Below the pieces are notes generated by a model. It saw only the letters and a program-made list of their open reading frames with translations. It was not told the DNA's origin and did not search any database. Below, piece after piece: positions 55,139 to 64,000 of a stretch of 64,000 nucleotides of DNA. Origin of the DNA: Flavisolibacter sp. (lineage in GTDB: Bacteria > Bacteroidota > Bacteroidia > Chitinophagales > Chitinophagaceae); NCBI GenBank assembly GCA_028288675.1, contig JAQBNG010000146.1, forward strand, positions 1 through 64,000, in the 5' to 3' direction. Both the position numbers and the translations under genes were made by a program. How positions within the stretch are numbered: the stretch's first letter is position 1; every line of letters starts with the position of its first letter.

Positions 55139-58135
55139 ATGAAAAAACAAGTACAGCCTTTGAACAGCGCAAACGGCGAAGAATTTATAGAGGTGTTCGG
55201 CGCCAAAGAACACAACCTCAAAAACATTGACATCTCTATTCCTAAAAATAAATTGGTTGTTATTACAGGCATATCGGGCAGTGGTAAATCATCGCTTGAC
55301 TTTGATACCATTTTTGCCGAGGTCCAGCGCCGCTATATGGAAACTTTCGGTGCATATGCCCGGCAGTTTATTGGCGAGATGGAGCGTCCGGACGTTGATA
55401 AGATAACTGGCCTCTCCCCCGTAATTTCCATTGAGCAGAAAACTACTAATAAAAACCCCCGCTCAACGGTAGGTACCGTCACGGAGATTTATGATTTCCT
55501 GCGCCTTCTTTATGCCCGTGCATCCGAAGCCTACTCCTATAATACAGGGAAGAAGATGGTGCGGTGGAGCGAAGATGAAATAGTAAATAATATTTACAAA
55601 CGCTTTGATGGAGCAAAAATCACTTTATTAGCGCCTTTGGTAAGAGGCCGCAAAGGGCACTACCGCGAGCTTTTTGAAGAAGTAAGAAAGAAAGGATTTT
55701 TGAAAGTACGGGTTGATGGCGAGATAAAAGACCTTTCGCCCAAGATGCAGTTAGACCGTTACAAAATTCATGATATAGAATTGGTGGTAGACAGGCTACA
55801 GGTTACAAGAGACATGCGTACCCGCATCAGCCAGAGTGTGCAGCAGTCGCTAAAGTTGGGAAAGGATCTGATGTTTGTGCAGGGAGAGGCCACAGCCAGC
55901 ACTGCATCCCCTGCCCCTAAAGGTGAGCGTCAGCGCACAAAGCCGGCAGCTGAAAAATTGGATGAGAACCTTTTTAAATCCGAAGAGTCAAGCATGGGAT
56001 CCTCTGCCTTAGGCGGACCGGGAATGAGCGGGGCCCTTGCAATTTATTCCCGTGCTCTTATGTGCGAAGACACTGGCATCTCTTATGAAGAACCTTCGCC
56101 AAACGCTTTTTCGTTCAATTCACCTTATGGGGCCTGCCCAACCTGCAAAGGATTAGGACAGGTTTATACAGTTGACATGAAAGCCATCATTCCCGATGAC
56201 AGCTTAAGCATCAATGAAAGTGGGATTGCTCCATTAGGCGGCGAGCGGGAAGCATATATTTTCAGGCAGGTTCAGCAGCTATCCCGTAAGGAAAAGTTTA
56301 GTCTTGATAAGCCTGTGAAAGACTTGCCGCCACGGGCTCTAAACCTTGTGCTTTACGGCAAGGAAGAAGCAGCTACTGAAGAATTGCAATATGATGATGA
56401 ACAAATAGATGGTAGTGTTTACAGCGGAGAGTTTGAAGGTGTAGTAAACCAGGTAAAACGTTGGTTTGCTACCAGCCAGAGCGAAGCTATTCAGCGATGG
56501 GCCGAAGGCTTTATGGAACTCACTACCTGCAAGACCTGCAATGGCACCCGGTTGAAAAAAGAAAGCCTCTGGTTTAAGGTAGACGAGAAAAATATCGCAG
56601 ACCTGAGTAACATGGACTTGACTGAATTGTTGCAATGGTTTACCGGTATTGAAAGCCGGATGAATACAACGCAAAATCTTATTGCCAAAGAAATCAATAA
56701 AGAGATAAGGGATCGCTTGCAGTTTTTATTAGATGTAGGTCTAACGTATCTAACATTATACCGCCCCACCAGGACCCTTAGTGGTGGCGAATCGCAGCGG
56801 ATCCGGCTGGCAACACAAATTGGTTCGCAGCTGCAAGGCATTACTTATGTGTTAGATGAACCTTCTATTGGTTTGCATCAGCGGGACAACCAGCGGCTGA
56901 TCACAGCCTTAAAAAACCTTAGAGATATTGGTAACTCCGTTATAGTTGTGGAACACGATAAAGACATTATGCTGGCTGCCGATTACCTGATTGATGTTGG
57001 CCCTAAAGCCGGCTTTCATGGCGGGCATATTATGGCACAGGGCACACCGCAGGAAGTGTTGAAACAAGATACCTTAACAGCCCATTTTTTAAATGGTGAA
57101 CGGGAGATTGCTGTACCAAAAGAACGCCGTAAGGGCAATGGAAAATTCATTGAGATAAAAGGCGCTAATGGTAATAACCTTACTAAGGTGAATGTAAAAT
57201 TTCCATTGGGTAAAATGATTGTCGTAACAGGTGTAAGCGGCAGCGGAAAGTCAACGTTGATCAATGAAACGCTGTATCCCTTGCTATCGCAGTACTGCTA
57301 TAAAAGCAAGACAGCGCCGATGGAATATAAAAGCAGTACTGGGGTTGAAGAAATAGATAAAGTGATTGAGATAGACCAATCGCCAATTGGCCGTACGCCT
57401 CGGAGTAACCCCGCAACTTATTGCGGATTTTTTACTGAGATACGCACCCTGTATTCTACCATTCCTGAAGCGAAAATTCGTGGTTATACAGCAGGACGGT
57501 TTTCCTTCAATGTAAAAAGTGGACGTTGTGAAGTATGTGAAGGCAGCGGCTTACGAACTATCGAAATGAACTTTCTTCCTGATGTATATGTGCATTGTGA
57601 AAAATGCAATGGCAAACGTTACAACAGGGAAACATTAGAGATTCGCTACAAAGGCAAATCTATTTCCGATGTGTTGAACATGACCGTGGAAGAAGCGGTG
57701 GAATTTTTTCAACCCATACCTTTCCTATACCGCAAAATAAAAGTGCTGGAAGATGTTGGCCTGGGTTATATCACCTTGGGGCAATCGGCTGTAACGCTTA
57801 GTGGTGGCGAAGCGCAAAGGGTGAAACTGGCAACCGAATTAGCCAAAAGAGATACAGGCAAAACATTTTATATACTGGATGAACCAACAACAGGTTTGCA
57901 CTTTGAAGACATCCATCACCTGCTGGAAGTATTAAATAAATTAGTGGACCGGGGTAACACAGTTTTAGTGATTGAGCACAACATGGACGTAATAAAAGTT
58001 GCCGACCATATTATTGACCTGGGCCCTGAAGGTGGTGGTGGTGGTGGAAAAATTTTGTTTGAAGGAACGCCTGAGAAATTGTTGGGAGTAAAGGGAAGTT
58101 TTACCGCGCAGTTTTTAAAGGAAGAGTTGAAGTGA
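55139..58135 (+). CDS. uvrA: Excinuclease ABC subunit UvrA
   Basis: 998 aa; GISGSGKSSL and GVSGSGKSTL Walker A motifs, CPTCKGLG and CEVCEGSG zinc motifs, LSGGESQRIRLATQIGS, LSGGEAQRVKLATEL. Confidence 0.95.
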   Translation: MKKQVQPLNSANGEEFIEVFGAKEHNLKNIDISIPKNKLVVITGISGSGKSSLDFDTIFAEVQRRYMETFGAYARQFIGEMERPDVDKITGLSPVISIEQKTTNKNPRSTVGTVTEIYDFLRLLYARASEAYSYNTGKKMVRWSEDEIVNNIYKRFDGAKITLLAPLVRGRKGHYRELFEEVRKKGFLKVRVDGEIKDLSPKMQLDRYKIHDIELVVDRLQVTRDMRTRISQSVQQSLKLGKDLMFVQGEATASTASPAPKGERQRTKPAAEKLDENLFKSEESSMGSSALGGPGMSGALAIYSRALMCEDTGISYEEPSPNAFSFNSPYGACPTCKGLGQVYTVDMKAIIPDDSLSINESGIAPLGGEREAYIFRQVQQLSRKEKFSLDKPVKDLPPRALNLVLYGKEEAATEELQYDDEQIDGSVYSGEFEGVVNQVKRWFATSQSEAIQRWAEGFMELTTCKTCNGTRLKKESLWFKVDEKNIADLSNMDLTELLQWFTGIESRMNTTQNLIAKEINKEIRDRLQFLLDVGLTYLTLYRPTRTLSGGESQRIRLATQIGSQLQGITYVLDEPSIGLHQRDNQRLITALKNLRDIGNSVIVVEHDKDIMLAADYLIDVGPKAGFHGGHIMAQGTPQEVLKQDTLTAHFLNGEREIAVPKERRKGNGKFIEIKGANGNNLTKVNVKFPLGKMIVVTGVSGSGKSTLINETLYPLLSQYCYKSKTAPMEYKSSTGVEEIDKVIEIDQSPIGRTPRSNPATYCGFFTEIRTLYSTIPEAKIRGYTAGRFSFNVKSGRCEVCEGSGLRTIEMNFLPDVYVHCEKCNGKRYNRETLEIRYKGKSISDVLNMTVEEAVEFFQPIPFLYRKIKVLEDVGLGYITLGQSAVTLSGGEAQRVKLATELAKRDTGKTFYILDEPTTGLHFEDIHHLLEVLNKLVDRGNTVLVIEHNMDVIKVADHIIDLGPEGGGGGGKILFEGTPEKLLGVKGSFTAQFLKEELK

Positions 58136-58153
58136 AATAAATAAAAAGAAGGT

Positions 58154-58633
58154 TTAGAACCCAAATATGGAGTTGTTGCTTTTAGTACCGTCTGGTAAAC
58201 CATTTAATTTTTCATGAATCTGCCCGGTTGTAGTGAAATGAACAGAAATGTCTGTAGCCTCTAGGTTGTCCGCAGAATATGCACCTCCAAATTCCGGTAA
58301 AATTTTAAAACTGTAAACCTCATTTTCTTTTAACGTTTGATCATTCAAGATTAACTGCTCAACAAGGGTAGCTAAAAACCAATTGTCAACATTGATTTCA
58401 TCAGTAAGAAGTTGTTCAAATTCTTCTGAATCTTTAGCAACATTTATTACCTCCCCCAAACTTGTATTTAGCCAAAAAATTGCGCCGTCTTTATCTGTGA
58501 AGAACATATCACCTACACTGGAAATTAGAATAATAGATGTTGGGGGGTCTAAACGCCATTTCCATGATGAACAAATATCCTCTAAGTCAACGTTGCTTAA
58601 TTCTTTAACCAGTTGATGAAATTGCAATGCCAT
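58154..58633 (-). CDS. DUF1851 / T6SS immunity protein Tdi1-like domain protein
   Basis: 159 aa; GDMFFTDKDGAIFWLNTSLGEVINVAKDSEEFEQLL, DISVHFTTTGQIHEKLNGLPDGTKSNN. Confidence 0.7.
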   Translation of the reverse strand: MALQFHQLVKELSNVDLEDICSSWKWRLDPPTSIILISSVGDMFFTDKDGAIFWLNTSLGEVINVAKDSEEFEQLLTDEINVDNWFLATLVEQLILNDQTLKENEVYSFKILPEFGGAYSADNLEATDISVHFTTTGQIHEKLNGLPDGTKSNNSIFGF

Positions 58634-58775
58634 AGTACTCTGTTTTAAAATCTAAGAAGAGGTTCAAAAGAAATATTTGTTACTATACCTTTTGTTGAAT
58701 TTGGAACTATCTAAACTCGTATCAAAACCTACACAACGATATTTTTTATACCAATGATAATTCCTGTTTACGACA

Positions 58776-59681
58776 TCAATGAATATTATACGTTACCCCT
58801 TCAATTGCCAATTCCGTTTCCGGAAAAACTTCCTTTGCTTCCTGTAAGAACATTTCCAGCGTACTGTATTTAGAAGAAAAATGGCCGATCAATAATTTAC
58901 GGACCATTGCTTTACGGGCAATTAAAGCTGCTTGTTTGGTAGTGCTATGAAAACGTTCTTCGGCTTTGTCCCGCATGTTATCCAAATAGGTTGTCTCGTG
59001 GTAGATCATGTCAGCGCCATAAATATGTGGGATGATACTTTCATCATATTTGGTATCAGCGCAAAAAGCATATTTCTTTCCTCTCTCCGGGCTTTCGGTT
59101 ACATCGGCGTTAGGTATGCGTTTGCCTTTGGTTGTTATGTAATCTAATCCTGCCTGCAGACTTCCATAGAACGACACCGGTATTTCGAGTTTTCTTACTT
59201 TATCAATCAATAGTCTTCTCTTGCCCGCCTTCTCTTCAAACAAAAATCCATAGCATTCTATCCGATGTGTTGTACGAAAGCAGGAAATTTTTATTTTATC
59301 ATTATCAACCAAAATACCGGGTTCAGATAACGTATGAAAATGTAAAGGATAAGAGAGTGTATTATCAGCAACCTTTAACTGGATTTCAATAATTTCCTGC
59401 AATGGTGCCGGCGCATACACATGCATCTCCTGCAGGTGCGAAAGCAACGAGAAAGAATTGATTAAACCAACCAAACCAAAGTAATGATCACCATGAAGAT
59501 GTGAAATAAAAATGTGTGTGATTTTGCCGCGGCGAATTTTGTACTTGATCATTTGAATCTGCGTTCCTTCGCCGCAATCCACTAAATAGTTAGTGCCATC
59601 GTGAGATACGACCTGGCTGGTAGGATGCCGGTTAAAGGCTGGCACTGCGGAGTTATTTCCCAGGATAGTGACTGATAACAT
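58776..59681 (-). CDS. rnz: Ribonuclease Z
   Basis: 301 aa; VDCGEGTQIQMIKY, HIFISHLHGDHYFGLVGLI, ADMIYHETTYLD, LLIGHFSSKY. Confidence 0.94.
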   Translation of the reverse strand: MLSVTILGNNSAVPAFNRHPTSQVVSHDGTNYLVDCGEGTQIQMIKYKIRRGKITHIFISHLHGDHYFGLVGLINSFSLLSHLQEMHVYAPAPLQEIIEIQLKVADNTLSYPLHFHTLSEPGILVDNDKIKISCFRTTHRIECYGFLFEEKAGKRRLLIDKVRKLEIPVSFYGSLQAGLDYITTKGKRIPNADVTESPERGKKYAFCADTKYDESIIPHIYGADMIYHETTYLDNMRDKAEERFHSTTKQAALIARKAMVRKLLIGHFSSKYSTLEMFLQEAKEVFPETELAIEGVTYNIH

Positions 59682-59767
59682 GGGAGCAAATTTAGTTGAC
59701 TAGTGGATTAGTTGATAGGTTAATGGTTGACAGGTTTACAAATAGATTGCCTTGTGAGTTGAAAAAG

Positions 59768-60646
59768 TTATTTAAACCGGATTAATGTTTGTTCTATCTG
59801 TGGCAGGTAGCTGCGGCCAAACAGATACAGATGAATGAGGAGCGGATAGAGATTACAAACTGCCCATTGCTCTTTGTAGTTAGCAGGGAAGGGAAAATGA
59901 TAATCATACGTTTCGTAAAAAGATTTGTGAAAGCCACCGAATAAAGTTGTCATAGCTAAATCCATACAACGATGGCCGTAGTAAACCGCCGGATCAATTA
60001 AAACAGGTTCCTTGTTTTGGTTGCACATAAAATTGCCGCTCCATAAATCGCCGTGAAGCAGAGAAGGCTTTTCCGTTGGTTCAAAAATGTCGGGAAGTTT
60101 TACAAATAGTTTTTCGAATTGTTGATGGTGAGTTGAAGCTAATAGGTTTTTCTCACTGCATCTGTTTATCATAGGATGTAGTCGCTGGTGAATAAAAAAT
60201 GTTATCCAACCTGTTTCCGTATTATTTTGCTGTGGCACGCTGCCCATATAATTGTCTTCATCTAAACCAAAACTGTTATTTGTTAGCTGATGCAAAGCTG
60301 CTAACTGTTCACCAAACTTTTTCCAAAATCCTTGTGTGCGTTCTCCTTCTTCAATCCATTCCAGCAAAAGTATTTGGTAGCCTGATGCTTCAAAACAATC
60401 AATAGCTGATGGCGTTTTAATGATACCCTGCTTTGCGATCAATGCAAGACCAGCCTGTTCTTTTAAAAATAACCGGGGATACATTGTAGCTGAATTAAGC
60501 TTGCAGAAGATTTTTCTATCGCCAAAGTTTAACTGGTAAGTTTCATTAATACTGCCTCCACCAACAGCAGCTACAGTCATGTTTTCACTCAGGGAAAGCT
60601 GTTCTGAGAGTTTTTGTTTAATAGCATTTTGTAGTTGCGGCTGCAT
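59768..60646 (-). CDS. Fructosamine kinase family protein
   Basis: 292 aa; AVGGGSINETYQL, LLHGDLWSGNFM, VLIDPAVYYGHRCMDLAMTTLFGGF. Confidence 0.92.
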   Translation of the reverse strand: MQPQLQNAIKQKLSEQLSLSENMTVAAVGGGSINETYQLNFGDRKIFCKLNSATMYPRLFLKEQAGLALIAKQGIIKTPSAIDCFEASGYQILLLEWIEEGERTQGFWKKFGEQLAALHQLTNNSFGLDEDNYMGSVPQQNNTETGWITFFIHQRLHPMINRCSEKNLLASTHHQQFEKLFVKLPDIFEPTEKPSLLHGDLWSGNFMCNQNKEPVLIDPAVYYGHRCMDLAMTTLFGGFHKSFYETYDYHFPFPANYKEQWAVCNLYPLLIHLYLFGRSYLPQIEQTLIRFK

Positions 60647-60866
60647 ATCATGATTTTACTTTATTGCAATACTACTACCAGTCATCACTCATGTTTCAAC
60701 ATTTTAAGAATTACCAGAACCCGGTTTTTACCTTAGAAAAAAATCTTTTTAGCACACATGAAACTTTTTCTGCATCTCTTAAAGCTTTCAGAAAATCCAA
60801 ATTTATTAAATGAGCGGCACTGGGGAATGGTACAGTAATTGGAAACTCATCTGCAAACAAACAATT

Positions 60867-61538
60867 ATGAAAACAATTAAACAATTTGGATTGATCGCGG
60901 CATTTGCAGGATTAGTAGCATCGGGTTGTAGCACCGCAACCAAATCGCAAAAAGGCGCAGTTATAGGCACGGGCGGCGGCGCTGTAATTGGTGCTGTAAT
61001 TGGTAAAGCAACAGGTAACACAGCCCGTGGCGCTATCATTGGCGCTGTACTTGGTGGTGTTGGTGGTGCTGTAATCGGCAAAAAAATGGATAAGCAGGCC
61101 GAGGAAATGAAGAAAGTGTTAGGCGATGCTGAAGTGCGCAGGGAAGGTGAAGGCATCATCATCAATTTTAAAGAAAAAGTTTTATTCGCTTATGATAAAG
61201 CTGATTTGGGTGCAAGTGCTTCTGGCAACTTAACGAAGCTGGTTGAAATTTTAAACCGCTATCCTGATACCGATATTCAAATCATTGGCCATACCGATAG
61301 TAAAGGAAGTGATGAATACAATCAAGGCTTATCAGAAAGAAGAGCTAATGCTGTTGTAAATTATTTACGTGGCAATAATATAAATAGTAGTCGTTTATCT
61401 GCCGTTGGCAAAGGTGAAACTGACCCTATCGCTACCAATGATACCGAAGATGACCGTGCTCAAAATCGTCGTGTAGAATTTGTAATTACCGCTAATGAAA
61501 AAATGAAAGCAGAAGCGAAGAAAGAAGCAGGACAATAG
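60867..61538 (+). CDS. OmpA family lipoprotein with glycine-zipper domain
   Basis: In-frame Met at 60867: MKTIKQFGLIAAFAGLVASGCST; GGGAVIGAVIGKATGNTARGAIIGA; IIGHTDSKGSDEYNQGLSERRANAVVNYL. Confidence 0.92.
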   Translation: MKTIKQFGLIAAFAGLVASGCSTATKSQKGAVIGTGGGAVIGAVIGKATGNTARGAIIGAVLGGVGGAVIGKKMDKQAEEMKKVLGDAEVRREGEGIIINFKEKVLFAYDKADLGASASGNLTKLVEILNRYPDTDIQIIGHTDSKGSDEYNQGLSERRANAVVNYLRGNNINSSRLSAVGKGETDPIATNDTEDDRAQNRRVEFVITANEKMKAEAKKEAGQ

Positions 61539-61618
61539 AACAGTTTGCAATTTGCAAAAAATGAAATAAGCAATTGATAATAGGTAACGCCTAAATTTTT
61601 AATCTTAATAGAAACTTT

Positions 61619-62296
61619 ATGAAGAAGATCGTGTTAACAGCAAGCGTAGTAAGCGCATTGATTTTAAATGCATCAGCACAAAGTACTGTGAGCATGGTAA
61701 GAACAGCTCCTAAAACAACCTTTGGCATTCATGGTGGTGTAAACTTTTTTAATATCACTGGTAAAAGTGCGGATGGCGGTGATGTAAGTAATGATGTAGT
61801 TACCGGTTTTAGCGGTGGCGTAAATGCAGAAATACCATTAGGTGCCGGTGCTTACCTGCAACCTGGTGTAGACTTTACCCGTAAAGGGGCAGAGAACGGG
61901 AATAATAAAGTCACGCTCAATTATATTGACATACCGGTGACCTTTATTTACAAGCCCATTTTAGGCAGAGGTAATTTAGTATTAGGTGCAGGACCTTATG
62001 TAGGAATTGGTGTTGGTGGTAAAAGCAAATTCTCCAATTCAGGTAACACAGCCGCTATTGAGCAGGATGTTGTATTTACCAACGACTACAATACTAATAC
62101 ACCTTCGGTACCGCAGTTTAGTAAGCTTGATGCCGGTGCTAATTTTTTAGCAGGATATGAATTTGCTAACAAAGTATCGTTGAATTTAAAAGCACAGTTA
62201 GGATTAAAGAAAATTAATCCTGAAACGAATAATAGCAACGATGAAACAAGCTTGAAAAACACAGGTTTTGGTTTGAGTGTTGGCTATAGGTTTTAA
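61619..62296 (+). CDS. PorT family outer membrane beta-barrel protein
   Basis: 225 aa; FGIHGGVNFFNITG, GAYLQPGVDFTRKGAENG, terminal GFGLSVGYRF. Confidence 0.85.
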   Translation: MKKIVLTASVVSALILNASAQSTVSMVRTAPKTTFGIHGGVNFFNITGKSADGGDVSNDVVTGFSGGVNAEIPLGAGAYLQPGVDFTRKGAENGNNKVTLNYIDIPVTFIYKPILGRGNLVLGAGPYVGIGVGGKSKFSNSGNTAAIEQDVVFTNDYNTNTPSVPQFSKLDAGANFLAGYEFANKVSLNLKAQLGLKKINPETNNSNDETSLKNTGFGLSVGYRF

Positions 62297-62322
62297 GTAG
62301 AAACGATTAAAATAAATTTGAG

Positions 62323-62348
62323 AGCCGCTTTTAAAGCGGCTTTTTTTT
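62323..62348 (+). terminator. Rho-independent terminator
   Basis: AGCCGCTTT / AAAGCGGCT stem then TTTTTTT. Confidence 0.88.
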
Positions 62349-62461
62349 ACATACATCAGCTGGGAAGCAATTAAAATAAATTTACTCCACGTTGACAATA
62401 TAAAAATTTACAAACTGACCCCCTTACTATTTTTGCTGGTCAATAAAAGACTACTTCACGC

Positions 62462-63415
62462 ATGAGCAAACTTATTGGCATTTTTTACGAACATCCCGAA
62501 TGGTTTCGTAAGCTATTTGAACGCCTGGACGAACGTCATCTTCCATACAGTAAATTACATGCAGGCTTTCACAACTTTAACCCGGCCGAGGTTGAACAGC
62601 AGTATAGTGTAGTACTAAACCGTGTAAGTTCCTCATCCTATCTGCGCGGCCATGGACAAAGCATTTTTTATGCAAAAGCATTTATTGGTCACTTAGAGCA
62701 AAGCGGCATCAGGGTAATTAATGGCTCAAAAGCTACCGAGGTTGAAACTTCAAAGGCACTACAATTGGTGCTATTAAAAAAGCTAGGATTTGCTTTTCCC
62801 AAAACCATTGTAGTTAATCATACTTCGCAAATTTTAGAAGCAGCGAAGACCCTGCAATTTCCTATTGCTGTAAAGCCTAATATAGGAGGTGCCGGCGCAG
62901 GCATCATCCGTTTTAATTCAATAGCAAGTTTAGAGGAAGCGCTGGATAATAATGCTATTGAATTAGGTATTGATGAGACCGGCCTGGTGCAGGAATTTAT
63001 CCCGGCTCGCGGTGGACATATTAATCGTGTAGAAACCCTTAACGGAAAATTTTTATACGCGATAAAAGTATTCACCACCGGCGAAAGCTTTAATCTTTGT
63101 CCGGCAGAGATTTGCCAGGTGCCGGAAGCACCCCAGGAGATTGGCGATGTATGCCTGACCACCGCTGTAAAGAAAGGATTGAAGGTTGAGGCATTCACAC
63201 CACCGCAGCAAGTAATAGCAGCAGTCGAGAAGATTGTGAAGGAAGCAAAGATCGACGTCGGCGGTATTGAATACATAGTGGACGACAGAAACGGCGATAT
63301 TCTATATTATGATATCAATGCCCTTTCTAATTTCATTGCCGATGCGGAAAATGTTATCGGCTTTGATCCGTTTGTAAACCTGGTTGACTTTATTGAATCA
63401 TTTGTAAAAAAATAA
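62462..63415 (+). CDS. RimK-like ATP-grasp ligase
   Basis: 317 aa; FPIAVKPNIGGAGAGIIRF, LVQEFIPARGGHINRVETLNGKFLYAIKV, DVGGIEYIVDDRNGDILYYDINALSNF. Confidence 0.87.
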   Translation: MSKLIGIFYEHPEWFRKLFERLDERHLPYSKLHAGFHNFNPAEVEQQYSVVLNRVSSSSYLRGHGQSIFYAKAFIGHLEQSGIRVINGSKATEVETSKALQLVLLKKLGFAFPKTIVVNHTSQILEAAKTLQFPIAVKPNIGGAGAGIIRFNSIASLEEALDNNAIELGIDETGLVQEFIPARGGHINRVETLNGKFLYAIKVFTTGESFNLCPAEICQVPEAPQEIGDVCLTTAVKKGLKVEAFTPPQQVIAAVEKIVKEAKIDVGGIEYIVDDRNGDILYYDINALSNFIADAENVIGFDPFVNLVDFIESFVKK

Positions 63416-63417
63416 GT

Positions 63418-64000
63418 ATGCGTTTTGGATATTGGTTGCCCGTATTTGGTGGATGGTTGAGAAATGTAGAAGATGAGCAAATGGAGACCAGCTGGGCTTA
63501 TGTAAAAAAACTGGCGCAGCGCAGTGAGCAAATTGGCTTTGATCTTACTTTGATTGCGGAACTTTTTTTAAATGATATTAAGGGAGAAGAAGCACCGTCC
63601 TTAGATGCGTGGAGCACTACCGCAGCCTTAGCTGCTGTTACCGAAAAATTAGAGCTGATGGTAGCCGTGCGGCCTACATTTCATAATCCCGCAATTTTAG
63701 CAAAGCAGGCAGCCAACATCGCTGAGATTTGCAATGGACGTTTATCATTAAATGTTGTATCATCCTGGTGGGAACAGGAAGCAATAAAATATGGTATTCA
63801 GTTTGAAAAACATGATGACCGTTATGCCCGCATGAAGGAATGGTTAGCAGTGATTACATCTGCCTGGGAAAAAGATCACTTTTCATTCGACGGTAAATAT
63901 TATAAAGTTACTGACACGGTGCTTCAGCCAAAACCTGCAGTGAAGCCATTAATATATGCAGGCGGGGAATCAGACGCTGGCAAGAATCTTATTGCGGAAG
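63418..64000 (+). CDS. LLM class flavin-dependent oxidoreductase (alkanesulfonate monooxygenase-like), 3'-truncated
   Basis: Open from ATG 63418 to the window end: MRFGYWLPVFGGWLRNVEDEQMETSWAYVKKLAQRSEQIGFD...RLSLNVVSSWWEQEAIKYG. Not in the ORF track because it runs off the edge. Confidence 0.9.
   Translation, partial: MRFGYWLPVFGGWLRNVEDEQMETSWAYVKKLAQRSEQIGFDLTLIAELFLNDIKGEEAPSLDAWSTTAALAAVTEKLELMVAVRPTFHNPAILAKQAANIAEICNGRLSLNVVSSWWEQEAIKYGIQFEKHDDRYARMKEWLAVITSAWEKDHFSFDGKYYKVTDTVLQPKPAVKPLIYAGGESDAGKNLIAE

Noticed and set aside
1-64000. CRISPR arrays, tRNA/rRNA genes, IS elements or prophage
   Set aside because: No regularly spaced direct repeats, tRNA-like T-loop/acceptor patterns, transposase or phage structural genes seen by eye. 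The tail-fiber domain protein alone is not evidence of a prophage.

Overview
This 64 kb window looks chromosomal and comes from a Bacteroidota genome, probably Chitinophagaceae-like. That placement is inferred from type IX secretion (T9SS) sorting domains, PorP/SprF, gliding-motility C-termini and Bacteroidota-style housekeeping genes. I call about 45 protein genes. Housekeeping genes include mutS (5'-truncated), mgtE, mnmA, an RsmB-like methyltransferase, odhB/sucB, sucA, rpsT, uvrA and rnz. Others encode surface/T9SS proteins, a 947-aa PAS histidine kinase, a PQQ dehydrogenase-cytochrome c fusion, a HipA-like kinase plus DUF3037 pair, a MntA/HepT locus with a frameshifted toxin, and a frameshifted amidohydrolase. 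I saw no tRNA, rRNA, CRISPR array, prophage or intact IS element. The most interesting non-coding signal is a family of four dispersed intergenic elements of about 120-145 bp (21716-21845 +, 42316-42438 +, 26471-26593 -, 28205-28347 -). They share conserved outer boxes (GTTTGCGTGAGGGATAGAAGC... and ...GCAAAAAAGATTGCAGCGGATAGCCCGGCCC...GGGACACGCCC), an inner stem whose sequence changes in a compensatory way, and a variable core that appears inverted between two copies. Other non-coding signals are a second dispersed repeat (2729-2801 and 48424-48494), a 28/29-bp inverted repeat (2571-2686), and a two-hairpin structure ending in a terminator in a 630-bp intergenic region (23458-23541). All calls come from reading sequence and ORF translations; no searches were run.
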